Shown here in pieces: positions 14,495 through 19,083 of a stretch of 19,083 nucleotides of DNA; position 1 is the first letter of the stretch, and each line of letters starts with the position of its first letter. The notes beneath the pieces are model-generated. The model saw only the letters and a program-made list of their open reading frames with translations, made no database searches and had not been told where the DNA came from. The stretch is taken from NCBI GenBank assembly GCA_009700405.1, contig WLMD01000018.1, forward strand, positions 1 through 19,083, written 5' to 3'. The stretch is from Actinomycetota bacterium. Its GTDB lineage: Bacteria > Actinomycetota > Actinomycetes > Nanopelagicales > Nanopelagicaceae. Both the position numbers and the translations under genes were made by a program.

Positions 14495-15969
14495 TGCCCT
14501 GCCTTCTTTAGATGTTCGACCAAAAGTGTTAATTCATTCTCTAAACCTGGTGCAGCGTTCTTTGCCAGTCCCGCCACTTCGACGCGATTATCTTCATCCA
14601 CGCGAATCCATAGTCGTCGGCGCCTTGTAAACAAGGATGCCAGCAAACCAAGGATGGCAAGAATAGCGCCGAAGAGTGCAAAAATCTTTCCAGGGTCTCG
14701 GACAATCTGAAGGTTAACCCAGGGCACAAAGCCATCAAAAGTAATCGAGCCTTCCGCGAACGAATACGTTTGGCCGATCTTTAGTGACTCCAAGCCGATC
14801 TTCTGCATCTTCGATGTATCGATGCGATAGACCGATTGAGGGATTCCGCGATCTAAACCAAGGTCTCCCTTCCAGGCAGATAATAATAATTTCGGATCTA
14901 GCGCCTCTGGAAATGCTGATATCCCTCCGCGTACTTTGTCACGCGCAGCTGTTGGCAAGAACGAGGCAACAAACCCAAGTTGAGGTAGAGAATCTGGAAC
15001 TTTTATCGCACCGGCCGAAGTTAAGTTTCCATCTTGTGGCAAGAACGGGATAGGCCCTTGAAGAACTATCGCACCTGATTTATCCCTGACAGTAACAATT
15101 GGTGAATACCCATTTGCTTGGAGATAAACATTGGTACTTCCAAAACTCAAAGGGGCATTCACTTTAATAATGTGTTTAATTGGAGTCGCACCCGGTGTGT
15201 CGGTGGCGGTAACCCAAAGCGTGTAATCCTTAGGAGCATTGGTGAGCGGGTCATACTCTGCCTTGAATTCGTTCATCGTTAAAGTGAATGGCGGCAAACT
15301 TGTATCTTTGAAAAGCTTGCCGTAAGTAAGACTGTCATACGTAGTTGGTGTATTTGTGAAACGTTCGCCCACATTAACGATTGCTTCACCTTTCATCCCA
15401 AAGAGAGCGCCCATGCTGACGCCAACTAGAATCAAAATTAAAGCCAAGTGAAAAAAGAGGTTTCCAGTTTCTCTCAAATATCCTTTTTCCGTTGAAAGAG
15501 CTCCCTCAAATTCTCGAATTCTAAAACGTTTCCTCTTTAAATAAGCCTTTGCTACTTCGTATTCGTTTCCATTGCCTTGCCATGTGGAAAAGAATTCCAT
15601 CTTCTCCAAATTCTTTGGCGTGATCGGTGGTAGGGCTCGAGATGCCTTAAAGTGCTCAAGCGTCCGAGGAAGCACGCAACCGATAAGTGAAATGAAAAGC
15701 AAAATATAGATTGCACTGAACCACGCTGATCCAAAGACGTCAAAGAGTGAAAGACGATCCATCCATTTCGCTAACGTCGGATCATTTTTGAAATAGTCGC
15801 TCACTTTCATTGGGTTCTGTGGGCGCTGGGGGATCAGAGAGCCTGGAATCGAGGCGACGCCAAGAATGAGTAAAAGTGAGAGCGCTGTACGCATGCTGGT
15901 GAGTTGTCTCCAAGCAAATCGCAGCAAGCTAACAACACCGAGCTCCTGTATTTCCTTCTCTTGGCTCAT
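14491..15969 (-). CDS. resB: cytochrome c biogenesis protein ResB
   Basis: This 492-residue protein of the ResB/Ccs1 family is the partner of CcsB in system II cytochrome c assembly. There are three N-terminal membrane helices (about 26-46, 82-101, 170-191), a large extracytoplasmic domain (about 192-428), and a final helix at 429-448 followed by RRRR, which marks a cytoplasmic tail. H174 in helix 3 (LFFHLAL) and the PGSLIPQRPQNP loop after helix 1 fit the family. The tail after the last helix ends in a short predicted amphipathic segment. The ATG directly follows the ccdA stop and the stop overlaps ccsB by 4 nt. Confidence 0.93.
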   Translation of the reverse strand: MSQEKEIQELGVVSLLRFAWRQLTSMRTALSLLLILGVASIPGSLIPQRPQNPMKVSDYFKNDPTLAKWMDRLSLFDVFGSAWFSAIYILLFISLIGCVLPRTLEHFKASRALPPITPKNLEKMEFFSTWQGNGNEYEVAKAYLKRKRFRIREFEGALSTEKGYLRETGNLFFHLALILILVGVSMGALFGMKGEAIVNVGERFTNTPTTYDSLTYGKLFKDTSLPPFTLTMNEFKAEYDPLTNAPKDYTLWVTATDTPGATPIKHIIKVNAPLSFGSTNVYLQANGYSPIVTVRDKSGAIVLQGPIPFLPQDGNLTSAGAIKVPDSLPQLGFVASFLPTAARDKVRGGISAFPEALDPKLLLSAWKGDLGLDRGIPQSVYRIDTSKMQKIGLESLKIGQTYSFAEGSITFDGFVPWVNLQIVRDPGKIFALFGAILAILGLLASLFTRRRRLWIRVDEDNRVEVAGLAKNAAPGLENELTLLVEHLKKAGQ

Positions 15970-16695
15970 TTACACCACCGGGATAAAGTCAGAAATCAGC
16001 GACCTTAAAGAAATCATTACTTCGCTCCAGATACCGAATATTTGAAGGAGACCAATAAGGACAAGCAGACCACCACCAATATTGGTGATTACATTTCCCC
16101 GCTTAGAAATAAAGCGTCGAAGGCTTGCTGATTTATCAAGAAATAATCCCGAAAGAATGAATGGCATACCAAGGCCAATGCAATAGCCCAAAGACAACAC
16201 CGCTCCGCGCATGGCACTTGCTTGTTCAAAAGCCAACGTCTCTACTGCGGCAAGTGCTGGGCCAATACATGGCGTCCAACCAACGCCAAAAAGAAATCCG
16301 AGAAGCGGTGCGCCCACTAATCCGCCAACGACAGACATTTTCGGTTTATACGTTGGCATCATTGGAAAATGGCCCATAAAGATTAAGCCGAGTGCAATTG
16401 TGAAAAGACCAAGAACCCGAGTGATTATTTCTTCATGCACCAAAATCCTGGAACCTAAGCCACCAAAAAGCGCTCCATAGGAAACGAAAAGAACCGTGAA
16501 GCCAGAGACGAAGAGAATGGATCCCAGCAATACCTTTCCACGATTTTTCGATAATCCTGCCGCGAAAGAAAGATATCCAGGCACGAGAGGCAAAACACAT
16601 GGTGATAGGAAGGATATTAAGCCAGCAATAATCGAGATAGGGAAAGCTGCAATGAGTACTCCCCCAAGAATCTGATCAACAAAGAAGCCCTTCAT
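15970..16695 (-). CDS. ccdA: thiol-disulfide transporter CcdA
   Basis: This 241-residue membrane protein of the CcdA/DsbD-beta family carries reducing equivalents from cytoplasmic thioredoxin to ResA outside the membrane. Six hydrophobic segments are visible. The redox pair is C33 in LSPCVLPLVPGYLS and C143 in GWTPCIGPAL, both in the normal Pro-Cys contexts. Length is typical. It lies between resA (4-nt overlap, ATGA) and resB (no gap), the expected place for delivering reductant to apocytochrome c CXXCH cysteines. Confidence 0.95.
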   Translation of the reverse strand: MKGFFVDQILGGVLIAAFPISIIAGLISFLSPCVLPLVPGYLSFAAGLSKNRGKVLLGSILFVSGFTVLFVSYGALFGGLGSRILVHEEIITRVLGLFTIALGLIFMGHFPMMPTYKPKMSVVGGLVGAPLLGFLFGVGWTPCIGPALAAVETLAFEQASAMRGAVLSLGYCIGLGMPFILSGLFLDKSASLRRFISKRGNVITNIGGGLLVLIGLLQIFGIWSEVMISLRSLISDFIPVV

Positions 16696-17240
16696 TCGGC
16701 CCGTATCCGATCAATAAGGTCGGTGAGGGAGGCAACTGTCACTTCACCGGAAATACGTCCAGCTACCTTGCCGTTCTTATCAATAATTACAGTTGAAGGA
16801 ATGGCATTAGCTATCAGTGAGTTATGGAAACCCAAAAGAATTGAATCATCTTTCAGTGTCGGATAAGGAAGTGAAAAGCGATTCACAAATGCTTGTGCAG
16901 TTGCAATATTGTCTCGTGTAAGTACACCGACGAAACTCACCTCTGGGTACTTTAAAGCGAGCGCTGCGAGAGTTGGTGCCTCTGCGCGGCAAGGGGCGCA
17001 CCACGAAGCCCAAACATTGAGAACACCAATTGTTCCAGGTACCAGAGTGAAAGTTGTTCCGGTCAAAGTAATTCCAGATATTTTAGGAGCTGCTACTCGA
17101 TTAGATACGTCGAGAAATGTGACAGTTCCATTTCCAGAAACAAAACTCTTATTTCCGGTTGTTGTCCCACTACCGCTGCAAGCGCTCAAGGTAAGCGCAA
17201 GTACTAGAGAAAGCGCAGCTAATGCTTTTCGATGAGTCAT
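16692..17240 (-). CDS. resA: ResA/TlpA-type thioredoxin-fold lipoprotein
   Basis: This 182-residue extracytoplasmic thiol-disulfide oxidoreductase keeps apocytochrome c cysteines reduced for heme attachment. A signal peptide with hydrophobic core (about 6-19) ends in the lipobox LSAC, giving acylated C21, so it is a membrane-anchored lipoprotein. The thioredoxin domain has WASWCAPCRAEAP with active-site C81 and C84, and a cis-Pro region AIPSTVIIDKNG. The segment between C21 and the domain (about 22-50) is a flexible Gly/Ser/Thr linker. It starts by sharing one base with the phosphatase stop (TAATG). Its neighbour ccdA encodes the expected electron donor. Confidence 0.92.
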   Translation of the reverse strand: MTHRKALAALSLVLALTLSACSGSGTTTGNKSFVSGNGTVTFLDVSNRVAAPKISGITLTGTTFTLVPGTIGVLNVWASWCAPCRAEAPTLAALALKYPEVSFVGVLTRDNIATAQAFVNRFSLPYPTLKDDSILLGFHNSLIANAIPSTVIIDKNGKVAGRISGEVTVASLTDLIDRIRAE

Positions 17241-17863
17241 TACTTTTTCGGTGGCAGTAAATGTCGGGCTGGTTCGGAATAAGAAATACCTGAGATGACA
17301 TTGTCGTCATCGAAATGAATACTCGTAACCGAAGCAAGCGAACATTCTCGCTTGCGAGGATCATGAAACATCGGACGCTTTTCGATGGCGCTTCTTAATA
17401 TCCAAATAGGCAATTGATGTGAAACGCAGATTGCGTCCTTTCCATTAGCAGCTTCATGGGCGCTAAATACTGCAGCTAGCATCCGATTAATTTGCTCCAC
17501 ATATGGCTCGCCCCAAGACGGTTTCCATGGATTCCAAAGATGGCGCCAAGCACTTGGGTGCTTGAGAACGCCGTCACCAATTCCGAATGGTTTGCCTTCA
17601 AAAATATTCGCTGCTTCAATCAAGCGATCATCGGTAGTAATGGCAATTCCATGCGCTGCGGCAATAGGTGCTGCTGTTTCTTGAGCTCGTTGTAATGGAG
17701 ATACATGGAGAGCTCCAAGGTCGATGGTCTTGGACCACTCACCGATTGTCTTCGCCATTTCTTCGCCACGCGTAGAAAGTCTCCACCCTGGTTGGCGCCC
17801 ATAGAGAATCTTTTTTGGGTTTTCGACTTCGCCGTGACGGATGACATGAACGCTTGAAGGCAT
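17240..17863 (-). CDS. histidine phosphatase family protein (phosphoglycerate mutase-like)
   Basis: This 207-residue protein of the histidine phosphatase superfamily is likely a cytosolic phosphatase of unknown substrate. The catalytic core is intact: R9-H10-G11 (VIRHGEVENP), SPLQRAQET with R59, E83 (RLIEAANIFEG) as probable acid, and the second histidine H149 (CVSHQLP). Annotated relatives are often called phosphoglycerate mutase, but that activity is not shown by these motifs. In M. tuberculosis the same family (Rv0525) also precedes the resA-like, ccdA, resB and ccsA genes, so this position is conserved across actinobacteria and hints at a role linked to cytochrome or heme biogenesis. The ATG has no ribosome-binding site and a -10-like hexamer ends 6 nt upstream. 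Confidence 0.88.
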   Translation of the reverse strand: MPSSVHVIRHGEVENPKKILYGRQPGWRLSTRGEEMAKTIGEWSKTIDLGALHVSPLQRAQETAAPIAAAHGIAITTDDRLIEAANIFEGKPFGIGDGVLKHPSAWRHLWNPWKPSWGEPYVEQINRMLAAVFSAHEAANGKDAICVSHQLPIWILRSAIEKRPMFHDPRKRECSLASVTSIHFDDDNVISGISYSEPARHLLPPKK

Positions 17864-17869
17864 AGGGCA

Positions 17870-17875
17870 AGCATA
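17870..17875 (-). promoter_or_regulatory. putative -10 element of the cytochrome c maturation operon
   Basis: On the minus strand TATGCT (TANNNT, 4 of 6 matches to TATAAT) ends 6 nt before the phosphatase ATG at 17863. No Shine-Dalgarno sequence exists in between. A leaderless operon mRNA is the simplest reading. Confidence 0.45.
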
Positions 17876-17902
17876 AAGCGTCTGGGAGTACCCCTGTCTC
17901 GC

Positions 17903-17908
17903 TAAGGT
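17903..17908 (+). promoter_or_regulatory. putative -10 element of the HAD hydrolase gene
   Basis: TAAGGT (TANNNT) ends 6 nt before the ATG at 17915, which lacks a Shine-Dalgarno site. Together with TATGCT on the other strand, the 51-nt divergent gap seems to hold two leaderless promoters with start points about 50 nt apart. Confidence 0.4.
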
Positions 17909-17914
17909 TGAGCC

Positions 17915-18688
17915 ATGGATGCCACCACCCCAAAGCGCGCAGCATTTTTTGATGTTGATAACACGCTCATACGCGGCTCTACCCTCTATTTTCTAGGCCG
18001 GGGTATGTACCAGCGTGGGTTCTTTTCCAAAACCGACATTTCGCGTTTCGTCTTAGCCAATCTTAGATTTCGACTAACGGGCAAAGAAAATCCTGAAGAG
18101 ATCAAACGTTGGCAAGATGGTGCCTGTAACTTTATCGCCGGGCACAATGTTAAAGATATCGACGTAATGGCCCAAGACATCTACGACGAATATGTGTCCC
18201 CAGCATTGTGGCAAGGCACTATTGATATTGCACAAACGCATTTGAATAACTCAGAAGAAGTGTGGCTGGTAACAGCAGCTCCTGAAGATATGGCCCACCT
18301 CATTGCGATGCGTTTAGGTTTCACGGGCGCGCTAGGCAGTAAGGCAGAAACCAAAGATGGAGTTTATACCGGGGCAATGATCGGAAATCTCTTGCATGGC
18401 AAAGAGAAGGTAACTGCCATTACAACTTTAGCTGCAGAACGCGGCTTTGATTTGTCAGAGTGCTACGCATATTCAGATTCGCATAACGACCTACCTTTGC
18501 TCCTTTCGGTAGGTCACCCATGTGCAATTAATCCAGATGCGATATTGCGTATCCGAGCCCTTCGCGATGGTTGGTTAATCCACGATTTCCGACGTGCCCG
18601 AGTTCTCAATCGAATTCTCGGTCCCGTAGTCAGCCGCGTCGTCGCGTTAGGTGCCTTTCTCACTCCTAGATGGGGTCGCGGGCGGTAA
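17915..18688 (+). CDS. HAD-IB family hydrolase (SerB-like phosphatase)
   Basis: This 257-residue haloacid dehalogenase-type phosphatase belongs to subfamily IB. Motif I is FFDVDNTLIRGS with nucleophile D13 and acid/base D15. Motif II is T120 in WLVTAAPEDM, the conserved lysine of motif III is K163 or K165 (HGKEKVTA), and motif IV is YSDSHNDLPLL with D188 and D192. The helical cap lies between about residues 25 and 110. The C-terminal stretch from about 225 is basic with a hydrophobic segment (LGPVVSRVVALGAFL), perhaps membrane-associated. Relatives act on phosphoserine or related small phosphomonoesters, but the substrate cannot be told from sequence. It is transcribed away from the phosphatase operon. 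Confidence 0.88.
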   Translation: MDATTPKRAAFFDVDNTLIRGSTLYFLGRGMYQRGFFSKTDISRFVLANLRFRLTGKENPEEIKRWQDGACNFIAGHNVKDIDVMAQDIYDEYVSPALWQGTIDIAQTHLNNSEEVWLVTAAPEDMAHLIAMRLGFTGALGSKAETKDGVYTGAMIGNLLHGKEKVTAITTLAAERGFDLSECYAYSDSHNDLPLLLSVGHPCAINPDAILRIRALRDGWLIHDFRRARVLNRILGPVVSRVVALGAFLTPRWGRGR

Positions 18689-18709
18689 TCGCCATAGTCA
18701 ATCTGGCAC

Positions 18710-18715
18710 TAATGT
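18710..18715 (+). promoter_or_regulatory. putative -10 element of the helicase-associated gene
   Basis: TAATGT (TANNNT) ends 9 nt before the ATG at 18725, the same geometry as at menE. No Shine-Dalgarno sequence is found upstream of that ATG. Read-through from the HAD gene, 36 nt upstream, is also possible. Confidence 0.35.
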
Positions 18716-18724
18716 AGGCAAGTT

Positions 18725-19083
18725 ATGGAAACTCGTTCATTCGCAGATTACTTGCGGGCCCTTGATGATCAGGCCCTGCTGGCTCTCTTCGCCCTGCGCC
18801 CGGATTTGGTCTCCCCTGTACCGCCAGAATTTTCATCACTAGCTATTCGAGCCAGTTCTTCGCCTAGTTTGGCCCGTGCCATTGATTCGCTCAATGAGTG
18901 GCAATTTCAAGTGCTTGAAGCATGCGCTGCCTTAAAGGAACCGTTCACCGAGAAAGAAATAATCGCGCTGACGGATGCGTCGGCGAAATTCGTCATTCCT
19001 CACCTACTAGCTCTTGCACTTATTTATGGTGGGCCTAAGGGCTACTGGCTGCCAAATTCATTACGAGAAGTGTTAGGAAATGA
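18725..19083 (+). CDS. helicase-associated (XPB/Ssl2-like N-terminal) protein, start only
   Basis: 119 codons are visible and the frame is still open at the window edge. The N-terminus, SFADYLRALDDQALLALFALRPDL followed by PVP, then LAIRASSSPSLARAIDSL and QFQVLEACAALKEPFTEKEI, has the pattern I associate with the actinobacterial helicase-associated family with an XPB/Ssl2-like N-terminal domain (usually about 700-800 residues in full). It reads as tandem winged-helix-like segments; no ATPase motif is seen or expected in this part. In Mycobacterium the family member Rv0862c lies beside the XPB helicase gene (Rv0861c), so an XPB-type helicase gene may follow outside this window. That is inference. 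Confidence 0.7.
   Translation, partial: METRSFADYLRALDDQALLALFALRPDLVSPVPPEFSSLAIRASSSPSLARAIDSLNEWQFQVLEACAALKEPFTEKEIIALTDASAKFVIPHLLALALIYGGPKGYWLPNSLREVLGN

Noticed and set aside
16909..17235. 108-codon open frame on plus strand
   Set aside because: It is antisense to resA with its CAPC motif and lipobox; no supporting motif of its own.
18681..18693. GGCG-GTAAT-CGCC hairpin at the end of the HAD gene
   Set aside because: The stem is only 4 bp and no T run follows on either strand, so it is not a convincing terminator.
1..19083. Search for a new defence, mobile or biosynthetic system, CRISPR repeats, tRNA or rRNA
   Set aside because: All gene-sized space is filled by core respiratory and housekeeping genes with intact motifs, and the gaps are too short to hold such elements. 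No direct repeats with spacer periodicity and no transposase or integrase motifs were seen.

Overview
This 19 kb window is a dense respiratory-chain locus from an actinobacterium. It carries complex I (nuoA to nuoG, the last one cut by the window edge), almost the whole menaquinone pathway (menF, menD, menC, menB, menE, menA, menG), a system II cytochrome c maturation operon (resA, ccdA, resB, ccsB), and a few accessory genes (bioY, a PLDc_N-type small membrane protein, a histidine phosphatase, a HAD-IB hydrolase, and the start of a helicase-associated protein). The phylum call rests on the phosphatase-resA-ccdA-resB-ccsB order with men genes nearby (known from Mycobacterium, Rv0525 to Rv0529 and the men cluster after it), the MGLEE(K/Q)LP-type NuoB N-terminus, and the XPB/Ssl2-like N-terminal protein. 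Base composition is moderate rather than high GC and spacing is extremely tight, which suggests a streamlined low-GC lineage such as freshwater Nanopelagicales (acI). That taxonomic refinement is inference.

Layout. 1-5253 (minus): nuoG' F E D C B A, read nuoA to nuoG, joined mostly by 1-4 nt overlaps. 5297-5989 (minus): menG, 43 nt upstream of nuoA. 6041-7870 (plus): bioY and menF. 7867-11306 (minus): menB, menC, menD. 11348-13299 (plus): menE, menA, followed by the small membrane protein at 13319-13570. 13580-17863 (minus): histidine phosphatase, resA, ccdA, resB, ccsB. 17915-18688 (plus): HAD-IB hydrolase. 18725 to the edge (plus): helicase-associated protein. There is no gene-free stretch longer than about 60 nt, and I see no tRNA, rRNA, CRISPR, transposase or phage gene.

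How it works together. MenF, MenD, MenC, MenE and MenB turn chorismate into DHNA-CoA, MenA prenylates DHNA, and MenG methylates demethylmenaquinone. Complex I reduces the resulting menaquinone with NADH. ResA/CcdA/ResB/CcsB mature the cytochromes c that take electrons further down the chain. MenH and a DHNA-CoA thioesterase are not in the window. BioY is a biotin-uptake S component without its ECF partners here.

No new defence or mobile system is visible. The most interesting signal is regulatory: five of eight unit-leading start codons lack a Shine-Dalgarno sequence and have a TANNNT -10-like hexamer ending 6-9 nt upstream, the layout expected for leaderless mRNAs. The divergent menB/menE promoters also appear to share the same -10 bases. 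Three start codons (nuoB, menD, menB) are re-called downstream of the longest open frame.
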